Assembly: GCA_016845525.1 (NCBI GenBank)
Contig: JAERSQ010000243.1
Span: 1 to 57,430 of the forward strand
Reading direction: 5' to 3'
DNA from: Pseudomonadota bacterium
GTDB lineage: Bacteria > Pseudomonadota > Gammaproteobacteria > Arenicellales > UBA868
Length of the DNA stretch: 57,430 nucleotides
Position 1 is the first letter of the stretch. Every line of letters starts with the position of its first letter. The notes under the pieces were generated by a model. The model ran no database searches and was not told the origin of the DNA. It was given only the letters and a program-made list of their open reading frames with translations. Positions 1 through 9,328 of this stretch are shown piece by piece. The position numbers and the translations under genes are program-made.

Positions 1-909
1 TCTGTAGACACCCCTACCCCCGATTCCGGGGCTGCCGCCCCGGAAAGCGCCTCCCACCAGGATGCTACCACCACTACTACATCCGAGTCGGCAGTCCCCA
101 CCGGGGCACCCTCCCCCACCCGGGCAGACGACCCGTGGCCCGAGGTCGATTGGGGTGGGTGGAACGGCACGGTGGATTCTTTGCCCGAGCAGTACCACGA
201 CATGGCTCATGGAGTCTCCGAGTGGTACCAACGGGATTACCAAAAGAAGAACGACGAGATTGCTGACCTCCGCATGATGTATGCGGCAATGTTGACGGGA
301 GAGGAAGACCCGCGCGTTGGTGAGCTAACGAAGCAACTCGAAGAACTCCAAACGCAATACGATTCGAAGGGCACGGAGTACGAAGAACTCCAGAAGACCC
401 TCGAACAGACCCAAGAGCACGCGGTCAAGGATTACGTTGACCAGTTCTGGCGTGAGCACAAAGAGCTTGCTCAAGACCAGGAAAAGCTCGCAAAGTTCGC
501 TCCTTTTCTTGAGGAGACGGAAGAACTCGGTGGGATGTGGGACGGTTATGTCGCCGCAGAACTCATCGAGTTGACTGATGAGGCCCGTCAAATCGCTATC
601 GAGGCGAAGAAGGACGGCGTCTCAGATTTTTACGCACTGAAGTTGGCGAAGGCACACGCTCAACTCGAAGAGGCTAAAGCCCAACCCCCCGCGCCCAGCG
701 CGGAGGAAGTCGCAGCCGCCCAGGCAAAGGCTGAGGAGGAGGCGAAAGCCAAAGCTCCTCGGACTGGAGCCAAGATTACAAATGGCGCGACTCGTTCATC
801 CCGCCCGAATGTGGCGAAAACAACGATGAATGACGCTAAGTCTTTAGACGAAATGAGAGTTCTTGCTGCTCGCCGTGCATTTTCTGTGCATGGTGGGGGG
901 CGGAAGTAG
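1..909 (+). CDS. Capsid assembly scaffolding protein (3' part)
   Basis: The frame is open from base 1 with no stop. A GTG at 172 is possible but has no clear ribosome binding site, so the start at 57401 is preferred. The N-terminal 55 residues are Pro/Thr/Ser/Ala-rich and look disordered; residues about 75-140 form a highly charged coiled coil, followed by an Ala/Glu-rich helix and a basic C-terminal tail ending in HGGGRK. A disordered head, coiled-coil middle and basic tail, placed directly before the major capsid gene, is the usual plan of tailed-phage scaffolds, whose C-terminus binds the coat protein. No protease motif is visible. The name rests on position and architecture. Confidence 0.65.
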   Translation, partial: SVDTPTPDSGAAAPESASHQDATTTTTSESAVPTGAPSPTRADDPWPEVDWGGWNGTVDSLPEQYHDMAHGVSEWYQRDYQKKNDEIADLRMMYAAMLTGEEDPRVGELTKQLEELQTQYDSKGTEYEELQKTLEQTQEHAVKDYVDQFWREHKELAQDQEKLAKFAPFLEETEELGGMWDGYVAAELIELTDEARQIAIEAKKDGVSDFYALKLAKAHAQLEEAKAQPPAPSAEEVAAAQAKAEEEAKAKAPRTGAKITNGATRSSRPNVAKTTMNDAKSLDEMRVLAARRAFSVHGGGRK

Positions 910-956
910 CTGGGGGATGTTCCCCCGTTCCTGACCCACAACTAAGGTAAAAATCA

Positions 957-2033
957 ATGGCAATCAATCCTGATGTTCTTGCATCTGCATTGCAAGACCT
1001 TGCTCCTGGGTACTCGGAACTATTCTCCCTGTGGCACCCCATTATGGAACGTGTCGTAAAACGTGGGAACATGGACCGAGCTACCTTGAAGGGCCCTTTC
1101 CGTGAGTTCGTGGTCGTGTCTGCTGGCCCGGGTACTGTTACCCAGGTCTTGACCGGCTCCGAGATTATCGCTGGTGGTCGCACCCAAGCGGCACAACGCG
1201 GTAACACCTTCGCTCCGCGTATGATTTACGCATTTGACGTTCCCGGTAAGGACCTCGCAGAGGCCAACGGCGAGAACGATCTGGCTAAGATCATCAAGCG
1301 TTACCCCGAGCTTGCTCTGTCTGACTTCCATGAGCGGATTTCAGACCAGATTGCTGCTGGTAACGGTACTGGCGTCGGTGGTTTCCTCACCCTAAACGGT
1401 GACACGACCTACAACCCCCAGGGCACTGCCCGCACGGGTGTGTTTGAGTTTGCGGCTCCCGCTGCTCAGAACGACACCGTGTTCAACCTGAACAAGCCCG
1501 CTGCCGCTGCCGGTGTCCCCGGTTGGTACAACCAGTATGGAAACATCTCGTCCTTCGCTACCGACGGTCGGGCCACCATGCGTCAGGTGTACTACGCTGC
1601 AAGCCGTCAAGGCTCTAAGGCAAGCGGTCCTGTGGACTTGCTCTTGGGCGACGAGACCTCGTACCTCAACTATGTGGACGACCTCGACGATCAGGTTCGC
1701 GTCATGCGGATTGAGGGCGATAAGGCCCCCGGTCAGCTTCGTCAGGGTATCCCCTTCCTTGAGGCGGACTTCTTCCTGGAAGACTCCATCGACACCACCC
1801 AGTTCTCTGGAACCGGTGCCAACGGCGTCATCTACATGCTGAAGACCGATACCTGGCACATGTACACGCTTGGACACGATTCCGGCATGGAGACCAAGGG
1901 CGATTTCGCCATTCGCGGTCCCATCCGTATTCCCGAGCAGGACATGTGGCGGTACGAATACGTCCTCAACATGGGCCTGTACTGTGACCAGCTTCGCGCC
2001 AATGGCGTCGTGGCCGGTGGCGCAACCCCGTAA
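957..2033 (+). CDS. Major capsid protein
   Basis: The product has 358 residues, in the normal size range for HK97-fold coat proteins, and lies immediately after the scaffold gene and before a small decoration-type gene. Its start is ATG with AAGGTA upstream. Codon use is strongly biased to C-ending codons, as expected for a very highly expressed gene. The protein is mixed alpha/beta with many Gly-rich loops (for example AAGNGTGVGG near residue 138). No short catalytic motif is expected. I assign it from order, size and codon bias; a structural search would test it. Confidence 0.75.
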   Translation: MAINPDVLASALQDLAPGYSELFSLWHPIMERVVKRGNMDRATLKGPFREFVVVSAGPGTVTQVLTGSEIIAGGRTQAAQRGNTFAPRMIYAFDVPGKDLAEANGENDLAKIIKRYPELALSDFHERISDQIAAGNGTGVGGFLTLNGDTTYNPQGTARTGVFEFAAPAAQNDTVFNLNKPAAAAGVPGWYNQYGNISSFATDGRATMRQVYYAASRQGSKASGPVDLLLGDETSYLNYVDDLDDQVRVMRIEGDKAPGQLRQGIPFLEADFFLEDSIDTTQFSGTGANGVIYMLKTDTWHMYTLGHDSGMETKGDFAIRGPIRIPEQDMWRYEYVLNMGLYCDQLRANGVVAGGATP

Positions 2034-2057
2034 CCCCAAAGTCATAGGAGAAACATC

Positions 2058-2573
2058 ATGGCTATTACTTCTGCGGCTGGTATTCAGTTTAATACCGTCA
2101 CTAATGAAAGTTCTGCGGCTGCGGACGATGCGTCTCAACTGGCTCCTCTGGGGTTCGAGTTGACCGTGCCAACTGCAAACGCGGGTGAGCAAACCTGGAT
2201 TTACGTCAAGGCTAATGGTGCCCTGGCTGCGGGCACAGTAGTCGCCCGTGGTGCTGGTACTGCGGCTCTGACGTATTCCGACGTAATCCCGGCTCCCACC
2301 ACCACTGGTGTGAATGGAGTTGTCGGGGTCGCAGTTCACGCTATCGGAGACAATGGCTTCGGATTCATCCTGAAGAAGGGTGTTTGCGGTGTCATCGCCG
2401 GAACGGGAACAATCGACGTGGATGAGTGCATCGTCGTCGATTCTACCGATGCGGGAACAGCAATGCGCGTCACAGCAGGTGCAGGTACGTCACTGGACCA
2501 GGGTTTCGGTTGGGCATCTGCCGATGCTGCCGCGACCGCTACGGCTCAGTGCTACATCAACTGCGTCGGCTAA
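2058..2573 (+). CDS. Head decoration-like protein
   Basis: This 171-residue protein is rich in Ala, Gly, Thr and Val, with repeated short beta strands and almost no charged helices. It starts at ATG behind AGGAGAAACATC. It resembles the beta-barrel head stabilisation proteins that often follow the coat gene (DUF2190-like pattern of 'xGTVVxxxx...GVxGVAxxxxxxG'). The protein at 18246 has a similar composition and order of motifs, so the phage may encode two related barrel proteins. Function is inferred from location and composition. Confidence 0.5.
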   Translation: MAITSAAGIQFNTVTNESSAAADDASQLAPLGFELTVPTANAGEQTWIYVKANGALAAGTVVARGAGTAALTYSDVIPAPTTTGVNGVVGVAVHAIGDNGFGFILKKGVCGVIAGTGTIDVDECIVVDSTDAGTAMRVTAGAGTSLDQGFGWASADAAATATAQCYINCVG

Positions 2574-2605
2574 GTTCGTCAAAGCTGCTGTAAACTTAGG
2601 AGAAC

Positions 2606-2639
2606 CCTCTCTCCTCCCGGGCAACCGGGGGGAGGGGGG
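2606..2639 (+). promoter_or_regulatory. Very stable hairpin with GCAA tetraloop
   Basis: A 15-bp stem (2606-2620 with 2625-2639, a few G-T wobbles) closes a GCAA loop of the GNRA class. It lies after the decoration gene and just before the ribosome binding site of the next gene. There is no run of T after it, so it is not a standard terminator. It could protect the capsid messenger from 3' decay or reduce expression downstream. Confidence 0.6.
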
Positions 2640-2662
2640 ACTCCGCACCGTTGGAGTGCGCC

Positions 2663-4240
2663 ATGAACCTCGGAGAAACTCGGAACGCAATCTTCTCTCA
2701 AGCAGATTGGCAGCCCAAGCAATCCAACGACGCACTCGCCCGAGTAAATAGGTTCATCAACCGGGCCTACTTCCAGTTGGCCGAAGAAGCCCCCTTCCTC
2801 TTTTTCGAGAAGCGAGTAGGCTTTGCAACACTACCCGATGACACCCCGGACACGGACGCTATCCGAGAGGCGACGGGTAATCCTTCTTTTCCTGCTGATA
2901 CTGTTGATGTAATCGCGAATGACCCTTGGGTTCTCCAACGCACCCTGGGCACAGGCGTAGCCGGAATCACCCTTTGGGATCAGACAGGCCGCTGGCGAGG
3001 CCGAATGATTGTCGTCACCGACCCCAACGGAGTTCAGCATCGTCGGCGAATCCGAGACATTTGGACCCAGGGCATAAATCAGCGAATCAGTCTCTATCGC
3101 CCCTGGAATAATGACACAGATACGCTCATGGACTGGCGTATCTATACAGAAGACTACTACCTCCCAGATGAGGTCATCGAAGTCAGTTCTATCCGCCTGT
3201 TCAAGAACAACCAAAACTGGCCCCTCGACATCATCGGGCAGTTGGAAGCCGAACAGTATTCCCTGGCAGATAATCCTTCCCAAGTGGGAAAGGGAGTTCC
3301 CAGGAGTGCGTTTCGGCGTTATCACCAGCAAATCGAGTCCCCCACAAGTACGCCCGTCGCCGTCCTCGGCGCGGCAGACCAGTGGCAAGGACCCGAGCCT
3401 GCCGGAGAGTTTGAATATTGCTTCACTTATTGCTGGGGATACCGGGACGACGATTTCCGGGATTTTGGGCCCGAGGGTATCTACACGGCTGCCCAGGCGA
3501 CCCCATCGAGGCGAGAGCCGCTTTGGGAGAGCAGCGCGAGCAAGACTGTCAAAATCATCAACACGAACAGCGACTCCCCGGGCACGGGAATCCGGCTGAC
3601 CCTCCCGGACATCGACTACATGCAAGGGTTTGGTCGCCCGGCAGATGCGCGGTACCGTCACTCAGGCTGGCGCAAACGGATCTATCGACGCCGAATCACC
3701 GTTGATGCCGTAAACTACAACACTCTTCCTCAGAAGTTCGGTGCTGCCCCCAACTATGGCGGCGCTCTTGCTCAGGAGACGCCCGATGCGTTTTACCTCA
3801 TCGCTGACGTAGACGGCAGCCTCGTGAACTTTATCGACGATGGTTCGGTGCTCCCCGACTACCATCGGAGGCTTCGGGATGTCCATGGATACCAGTCTAT
3901 TCGGCTCTATCCACGCCCTGATACTCGATATGAAGTAGACGTGCGCTGTATCCTCCGGCCCAAAGAGCTTGAGGATGACGGGGACGTACCAGAGATTCAC
4001 CCAGACGGGATGAACACTCTTCTCTATCGAGCACTCGCCTTCCTTTACGAATCCCAGGGGAATCTGGATCTCGCTGACCGGGCCCTCAATCGGTATCGTG
4101 AGCTTCTCTTTACGCTCACAAAGCGTTACGGAGACCTGAGATATCCCGGTGAGGTCCTCACTAAACGCCCGGCGCGAGCGGCTCGCGTCATTGACTCCCG
4201 GCGTCCTTGGAGACGCTGGTACAACCTGCCCAACTCATAG
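2663..4240 (+). CDS. Head-tail adaptor / tail tubular A-like protein
   Basis: The protein has 525 residues from ATG 2663, which is preceded by GGAG at a good distance; a TTG at 2651 would be an alternative. The first 60 residues are helical (ETRNAIFSQADW...), as in podovirus adaptor proteins that dock under the portal. The rest is a long beta-rich region with many Tyr, Trp and Arg. It is placed between the capsid genes and a nozzle-like gene, which fits an adaptor or gatekeeper. There is no diagnostic motif, so the role is inferred from position and N-terminal helices. Confidence 0.45.
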   Translation: MNLGETRNAIFSQADWQPKQSNDALARVNRFINRAYFQLAEEAPFLFFEKRVGFATLPDDTPDTDAIREATGNPSFPADTVDVIANDPWVLQRTLGTGVAGITLWDQTGRWRGRMIVVTDPNGVQHRRRIRDIWTQGINQRISLYRPWNNDTDTLMDWRIYTEDYYLPDEVIEVSSIRLFKNNQNWPLDIIGQLEAEQYSLADNPSQVGKGVPRSAFRRYHQQIESPTSTPVAVLGAADQWQGPEPAGEFEYCFTYCWGYRDDDFRDFGPEGIYTAAQATPSRREPLWESSASKTVKIINTNSDSPGTGIRLTLPDIDYMQGFGRPADARYRHSGWRKRIYRRRITVDAVNYNTLPQKFGAAPNYGGALAQETPDAFYLIADVDGSLVNFIDDGSVLPDYHRRLRDVHGYQSIRLYPRPDTRYEVDVRCILRPKELEDDGDVPEIHPDGMNTLLYRALAFLYESQGNLDLADRALNRYRELLFTLTKRYGDLRYPGEVLTKRPARAARVIDSRRPWRRWYNLPNS

Positions 4241-4251
4241 GAGTCCAAGAA

Positions 4252-4578
4252 ATGGATGACACCCTTATCGAAGCCCCCAAAATCATCACTGGTGCGATTT
4301 ACGAACGAGCGCGGAATGGAGAAACGGAGCAAGCCCAGTGCATCGCTCGCATTACGGAGTCTGGTCGCGTTTTCGGTTTGTTTCGCCGCTTTGGCCTCTC
4401 ATTTGAACGAATCCAGGAGTCCTCCGAGGAGATGATGTCCTGGAAGCTCCTCTGGGCTCCTTCCCACGAAGAAGCCCCCAAGCAAACAACTGTGGCGGCA
4501 CAAAAGGCGCAGAAGGTTAGCGAGCGTACCGGCAAGCCTACCCGCAAATACAACAAGCGCACGAAGAAGGCTGAATAG
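4252..4578 (+). CDS. Small virion-region protein, unknown
   Basis: This 108-residue protein begins at MDDTLIEAPK with TAGGAG upstream. The middle may be a compact alpha/beta fold (QCIARITESGRVFGLFRRFGL), and the last 40 residues are very basic (KPTRKYNKRTKK). Short proteins with a basic tail between adaptor and nozzle genes often bind DNA or other virion parts, but nothing here proves that. I do not recognise the family. Confidence 0.5.
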   Translation: MDDTLIEAPKIITGAIYERARNGETEQAQCIARITESGRVFGLFRRFGLSFERIQESSEEMMSWKLLWAPSHEEAPKQTTVAAQKAQKVSERTGKPTRKYNKRTKKAE

Positions 4579-4586
4579 GGGGAGGG

Positions 4587-6731
4587 ATGGCCGATGTTCG
4601 GCGAAGATTCAAGTCTGAAATCCTTCCGATTCGGGTTGAATCTTCAAGACTCATTCTCCCGGAGGACGTAGGCGCTCGGGTCGATAACATGTACCTCACA
4701 GAGGAAGGAACTCTCCGCTCTGTCTGGGGCCCGGTGCCGTATGTCCCCGATTATGGAAGTGGGTATCCGACATACACCAACATGAAAGGCGTCTTCCATG
4801 CCCGAGTGGGGAATGATGGGGAGCGCGACCTCCTGATTACTCAGGACAACGATAAGATTCGGGTCTTTGAGGGGTGGAACGCAGCGACGGGCACCCCGTG
4901 GCGCAACCTCATCGCGCCGGGTGGGACGGCCGCGAAGTTCAATGCAGACTTCGGGTCCGATGACAAGCCTCGATTCCCTTGTCAGTTTGAATCTACCCCG
5001 AACGGCGTAGTCATCATTCCTTCGGGTGAGTCCTCCCGAGCTTTCTTCTACGACGGGGACGCTGTGCTTCCCTTGGGCTACGCAAGCTCGCCCTCGGTGC
5101 CCGTGGGGCTCTCTCCCAAGTCCGCCGATGATGATTGGTACAATCACACGGGCGTGACCATGGCTGTTGGGGGGACGGTCCCCTCTACTTTTGGGCAGGG
5201 ACGCGTGGGAAGTGTTGCCCTCGACGCCGTCGGCACGGCCCAGTCAGGAAGAATCAACAAAGGAAGCTACCGCGCCGCAGTCCAATGGCTCGATAGGTGG
5301 GGGAACCTCTCCCCCCTCTCGGGCAGAAGCGGACCCGTAATCATCCCTGCGGTAGATGCGGATGCTATTGCGGCAACGACCGGCACCGCCGACGATAATC
5401 TCCATCAAATCATGTGGACCTCAATCCAACCCGGGCCGGATGGGACCGTTGGACGCATCCTTTGTCGGACTCAGGACGAAATCAACTCGGGCACCACAAA
5501 GCTCTTTGAAGTTCCCGCTTACGTTGAGCATGGGTTTCTCTCGCCAGCGACTCTCCCAGACAACGTCACCTTTAGTTTCCCAGATAATGTGGCAGACGGG
5601 TGGCTTGTCCGAGAGCCTGTTGAGCCTGTAGCGGTCTCTCCGTTCAAGCTCTACACCCTCGCTTTCGGGCGTGGTTGGGCAGCAAACTTCGACGGCGACC
5701 CGGGCAAACTCCACCCGACGATGCCGGGTCGGTGGGGGACATTCTTGGAGAATGAAGAGATTTATCCTGACCCCCGGGGGGCAGAAATCACTGGGCTCTG
5801 TCAGGTCCCCGAGGGGCTTCTGGTTTTCACCGAGAACACAACCTTCCTGGTCACAGTCTCTTATGGCGGCGACGGGTTCCAAACTCGAACTATCCACCCC
5901 AGCGTTGGGTGCGTAGCTCCTTCCTCGATTGGGATGATGCCCGACGGGACCGCAATGTGGCTTGGACGAGAGGGGTTCTTTGGGTATCAGGGAGGGCAAA
6001 TCGCGCTCCTTTCTGGAGACATTGACCGGGAAGTCCGCTCCTTCAATCGAAGCCGCCTTCTCCAGGCGGTCGCTGCCGTAGACGTTCGAGAAGGCAAGTA
6101 TCGGTGTTGGGTCGCCGCGAACGGTTCGCAACAGAACAATGTTTGCTGGCAGTACGACGCTTCGGGCTGGACTCAGCGGGACGATGTTGAAGCCGCAGGC
6201 GTGTGCGTCACCCAAGACCACCGCCACTACATGATCGCTGTCGGCCGGGCACAAGAAAGCGGCCAAAGCCCCACCGAAGGCGTGTGGCTCCTCGACCACC
6301 AAGTTCAATCCTGGGTCCCTACCCCCCGGGCATCTATGGTCCAAACCTCTTGGCTCCGGGCACCCTACTCCCAGACTCGGGGCTCTCCCCTCACTGTGTA
6401 CCTCTGGCTACGAGAAATGGAATCAGGGACAATCAATGTAGAGGTTGAACGGGACTGGAGGGCCGAAGTCACTCAGACTGCAACTGCCCCACTCCATCCT
6501 GCTGATGACTTCCCTCCCTTCTGGACCACAGACAATCTGGGCGGAGTAGATGCTGATGGGGACTTCCTCACTTGGAAGCATAGGCGTCCCTATTGGACTC
6601 GGGTAGATATTTTCGTGCCCAGCGCCGAGGTATTCCGCCTAAAAATAACTCACACAGGAGCTTGGGAGTTCATTGGGATGTCCTTCGACGAGACCCCGCA
6701 CCCCGATACCTTCAGGAGTGCCCCCAAATGA
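4587..6731 (+). CDS. Tail nozzle / tail tubular B-like protein
   Basis: This 714-residue protein is beta-rich, with repeated 'Gly-x-Leu-hydrophobic' strand pairs such as GLLVFTENTTFLV and GREGFFGYQGGQIALL, typical of the propeller-like nozzle proteins at the tip of podovirus tails. It starts at ATG after GGGGGAGGG. It ends with an ATGA overlap with the next gene, so the two are translationally coupled. The N-terminal motif (VDNMYLTEEGTLRSVWG) resembles the first strand of such nozzle proteins. Enzymatic motifs are absent. Confidence 0.5.
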   Translation: MADVRRRFKSEILPIRVESSRLILPEDVGARVDNMYLTEEGTLRSVWGPVPYVPDYGSGYPTYTNMKGVFHARVGNDGERDLLITQDNDKIRVFEGWNAATGTPWRNLIAPGGTAAKFNADFGSDDKPRFPCQFESTPNGVVIIPSGESSRAFFYDGDAVLPLGYASSPSVPVGLSPKSADDDWYNHTGVTMAVGGTVPSTFGQGRVGSVALDAVGTAQSGRINKGSYRAAVQWLDRWGNLSPLSGRSGPVIIPAVDADAIAATTGTADDNLHQIMWTSIQPGPDGTVGRILCRTQDEINSGTTKLFEVPAYVEHGFLSPATLPDNVTFSFPDNVADGWLVREPVEPVAVSPFKLYTLAFGRGWAANFDGDPGKLHPTMPGRWGTFLENEEIYPDPRGAEITGLCQVPEGLLVFTENTTFLVTVSYGGDGFQTRTIHPSVGCVAPSSIGMMPDGTAMWLGREGFFGYQGGQIALLSGDIDREVRSFNRSRLLQAVAAVDVREGKYRCWVAANGSQQNNVCWQYDASGWTQRDDVEAAGVCVTQDHRHYMIAVGRAQESGQSPTEGVWLLDHQVQSWVPTPRASMVQTSWLRAPYSQTRGSPLTVYLWLREMESGTINVEVERDWRAEVTQTATAPLHPADDFPPFWTTDNLGGVDADGDFLTWKHRRPYWTRVDIFVPSAEVFRLKITHTGAWEFIGMSFDETPHPDTFRSAPK

Positions 6732-7375
6732 GTTGGAGATTTCCTAAGTTTCCCATCAAGTCGGGGCGCATCCCAGACGTAGACGACACCAATGCGAACT
6801 TCTACGAAGTCGCAGAAGAAGTGGGTGGTAGCCTCAACGAGCACAACTGGGGGGTGGGCGCGATTACCGCGAAATCGGACCTTGCCCAGGACGCCTGCTT
6901 TGTTTGGCACTCAGCCTCCGGTGGGCCGAACCAAGAGCACGCCCAGATTGCTATTGACCCTGACTCCACGAAGGTCCCAGAGAGAACCGCATGGCGTCAA
7001 ATCGACGACGCGAAGTCCACGTTCACCTCCCCGGGCTGTTTGCTTTGGATTCACGCGAGCCTCCAAGTTGTTCAGGACCCCGACACCTCCGGTGGTGCAG
7101 GCTGGGCAGACGATAGTGGGTTCAACTTTGTGCTTGTAGGGATTGAAGTCGATGGCTACGTCATCCCGGAGTCCATCGTTGGGGGAGCCGAGCCCGACAA
7201 CGACCGCGCGTTCGGGGTCTTCTGGGGGGCGATGCCCCTCGCAACAGACATCGTTTTCCCGGTGGGCCCAGGGGAGCACACGGTCTCTATCGTCGTGAAA
7301 ACAGGCGCGAAGAAAGATGGGCGTGGCGTTCATGTCGATGATGCTGAGATTATCTGCCTGGAAATGAGGAGGTAA
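6728..7375 (+). CDS. Virion appendage protein 1 of 3
   Basis: The ATG overlaps the stop of the nozzle-like gene (ATGA), giving 215 residues. The N-terminus carries a short pattern, D-x-x-N-x-NFY ... G-x-LNEHNWG, that is echoed in the two following genes. The remainder looks like a jelly-roll: alternating beta strands, a Gly-rich turn and a late GEHTVSIVV strand as in tailed-phage fibre or whisker domains. It probably forms a surface or tail appendage. No catalytic motif is visible. Confidence 0.5.
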   Translation: MSWRFPKFPIKSGRIPDVDDTNANFYEVAEEVGGSLNEHNWGVGAITAKSDLAQDACFVWHSASGGPNQEHAQIAIDPDSTKVPERTAWRQIDDAKSTFTSPGCLLWIHASLQVVQDPDTSGGAGWADDSGFNFVLVGIEVDGYVIPESIVGGAEPDNDRAFGVFWGAMPLATDIVFPVGPGEHTVSIVVKTGAKKDGRGVHVDDAEIICLEMRR

Positions 7376-7377
7376 AC

Positions 7378-8109
7378 ATGGGCGAGTTTCTTTATGACCC
7401 CCTCGAAGAACCAGACTTGTTCAATGCCGTTTCGTTGAACAGCCGCTTCACGACCGGAGCCAACTCTGCTCAGGGAGCGGTCAACGACCTGACCGAGAAT
7501 GCCCCTGCTCCGGGTGCGTTCAACAACGAGCACCTCCCTACGCTGGTTCACTTCTCCGGCGGACAGAACGTAGGCTCCGCAGGCGCAGGTTCTCACACAT
7601 ACACGCACCTCGCAGGCGCTACGAACAACGATAATATTCCCGTAGACTGGACGGTCATCAACTCAGATGGAGACGCAGGTACGGGCACCGACCTTGAGGT
7701 GGATTTCGGCGCTCTCTTCAACCTCTCGGGCACCACCGTCCAGGGCGTCCTCGTCATGGCAGACCTTCAAATCCGAAGGTTCTACGACGCGGGGTCTTAT
7801 ACCTACAACCACGAAGCGGTCTTTATGATTCAAGTCTTCGACGGCGCGTCTTGGGTGAATATCCCAAGGACCCTCCGTTGGGCCCTTCAGGGCATCCGCT
7901 CGGGCAGTGCCGCCGAAACCGCGCAGCGGGACCAACTCATCAAAGTTCCCATTCGCACCCTCATCCGGGCCGATGACATCGGGAACAACACTATCGAAAA
8001 AGTACGCGTTGTCGTCTCCATCGGAAATGGAAACACCTCAAACACGGAAACTGTGGAACTCTGGTGGTGCCAACTCTCTGCGTTGGTGTTGCAGAGCACG
8101 AGGACATAA
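7378..8109 (+). CDS. Virion appendage protein 2 of 3
   Basis: 243 residues, ATG preceded by GAGGAGG two codons after the stop of the previous gene. Near the N-terminus it shows NSRFTTGA...VNDLTENAPAPGAFNNEHLP, related in spacing to the NFY/NEHN pattern of the gene before. The C-terminal two thirds read as a beta sandwich (VQGVLVMADLQIRRFYDAG, VRVVVSIGNG). It ends with a TAATG junction into the next gene. The likely role is a tail or head fibre subunit acting together with its two neighbours. Confidence 0.5.
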   Translation: MGEFLYDPLEEPDLFNAVSLNSRFTTGANSAQGAVNDLTENAPAPGAFNNEHLPTLVHFSGGQNVGSAGAGSHTYTHLAGATNNDNIPVDWTVINSDGDAGTGTDLEVDFGALFNLSGTTVQGVLVMADLQIRRFYDAGSYTYNHEAVFMIQVFDGASWVNIPRTLRWALQGIRSGSAAETAQRDQLIKVPIRTLIRADDIGNNTIEKVRVVVSIGNGNTSNTETVELWWCQLSALVLQSTRT

Positions 8110-8828
8110 TGGCTGACATTACCCTTTCTACATTCGTAAACGGTGTTCCCTCTGACCCATCAACGGTCGAGTCGAACTTCTATGCGCCCACCGCTGCGGG
8201 CACAGCATCCCTGGAAGCCATCAACGGGCACCTTGATAATGCCAACCGAGAAGCTGGTTGGGATATCAGTCGTTCCCACATCCAACAGGGGGCACAGTCT
8301 CGGGGGCAGGCCGTTGGTGGGAACATCAACATGGACTACTTTGGGGATGTCTTCAATGGGTGGACCCTCACAGAGGACGCCAGCAGCCCAGCAGAAGCAG
8401 ACAAGTTCTACCAAGTTATCCCTGGCGCAGCGATTACTTATTATCTGCCGTTCTCTCCGACATTGGTGGTGCTCTCCTGGTCTGTTCTTGTCGCTTCGCG
8501 GTATGACAAACAGGGGATTGCCTCTGACACAGACTTCGAGACTACCGCCTCCAGGATTCGGTTGTTCGTAAATGGCTCTCGCCAAGCGAACAAAGAGTTT
8601 CCCATCCCAGCAAAGGGTTTGGGTAACTCTGCGGGCCTCGACGGAAACTGGGATAGAACTTGGAGCGGATTCCTGCTCATCAATAATCCTGCCGCTGGGT
8701 GGCATAGCGCAAGCCTTCGAATCGTGAGTTTTCCCGAGACGAATGGAACCGTCGCCTCCATTACAGCGCGGCCAAATAACCAAGCTCGTGTGCGTGTCCG
8801 GCACATGGATTATGTATACTTTCGGTAG
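8109..8828 (+). CDS. Virion appendage protein 3 of 3
   Basis: 239 residues from the ATG at 8109, which overlaps the previous stop (TAATG). The N-terminus (TFVNGVPSDPSTVESNFYAP ... LEAINGHLDNAN) again repeats the NFY / N-x-HLDN theme of the two preceding proteins. The body is beta-rich and ends in RVRVRHMDYVYFR. The three neighbours probably come from duplication and build one appendage with different chains. No further function can be assigned. Confidence 0.5.
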   Translation: MADITLSTFVNGVPSDPSTVESNFYAPTAAGTASLEAINGHLDNANREAGWDISRSHIQQGAQSRGQAVGGNINMDYFGDVFNGWTLTEDASSPAEADKFYQVIPGAAITYYLPFSPTLVVLSWSVLVASRYDKQGIASDTDFETTASRIRLFVNGSRQANKEFPIPAKGLGNSAGLDGNWDRTWSGFLLINNPAAGWHSASLRIVSFPETNGTVASITARPNNQARVRVRHMDYVYFR

Positions 8829-8836
8829 GAGAAACC

Positions 8837-9319
8837 ATGGCTGCTTCTGACTACATCCCCTTTGCGAGTAACGTCCGATACGCAAAGCAGTTGGGCGAGG
8901 ATGTCCGTGCAATGAGGGAAGGGCGTTTGGGCCTCTCGGAAGCCGAAAAAGAGCGCATGGCCACGGCGCAGAAACGTGACGTTGGGCAGCAAATCGGAGC
9001 GATGCAGCAGGATATCGCCCAAGAAGCGCTCGCCGCCGGGGGTGGAGGTACTCCATCCGGGCAATACGCAAAGATGATGCAATCACTCGCAGAGTCTTCA
9101 GAAGAAGCGGGAGCACGCGGACGCCGGGCAGCAGAAGAGGCGAGTATGCAACTCGCAGAAGCCCGACGGCAGGAGACCATGGACCGCCTCAACCAGAAGC
9201 GCATGGAAAACCGCTCTCTTATTGAAAGTACGATTCTCAAGCCTGCCCTCAAACCCGTCGGAAATGCACTGGCGGGAGGCATTGAGCAAGGACTCGGTTC
9301 CCTATTCGGCGGGGCATAG
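8837..9319 (+). CDS. Internal virion protein, small helical
   Basis: 160 residues with a strong AGGAGAAACC ribosome binding site. It is almost entirely helical and rich in Ala, Glu, Arg and Gln, with a Gly-rich break (AGGGGTPSG) and a C-terminal amphipathic segment ending in IEQGLGSLFGGA. Position before two very large internal proteins matches the small core protein of podovirus ejection complexes. The assignment is by analogy to gene order only. Confidence 0.45.
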   Translation: MAASDYIPFASNVRYAKQLGEDVRAMREGRLGLSEAEKERMATAQKRDVGQQIGAMQQDIAQEALAAGGGGTPSGQYAKMMQSLAESSEEAGARGRRAAEEASMQLAEARRQETMDRLNQKRMENRSLIESTILKPALKPVGNALAGGIEQGLGSLFGGA

Positions 9320-9328
9320 GAGAAGAAG

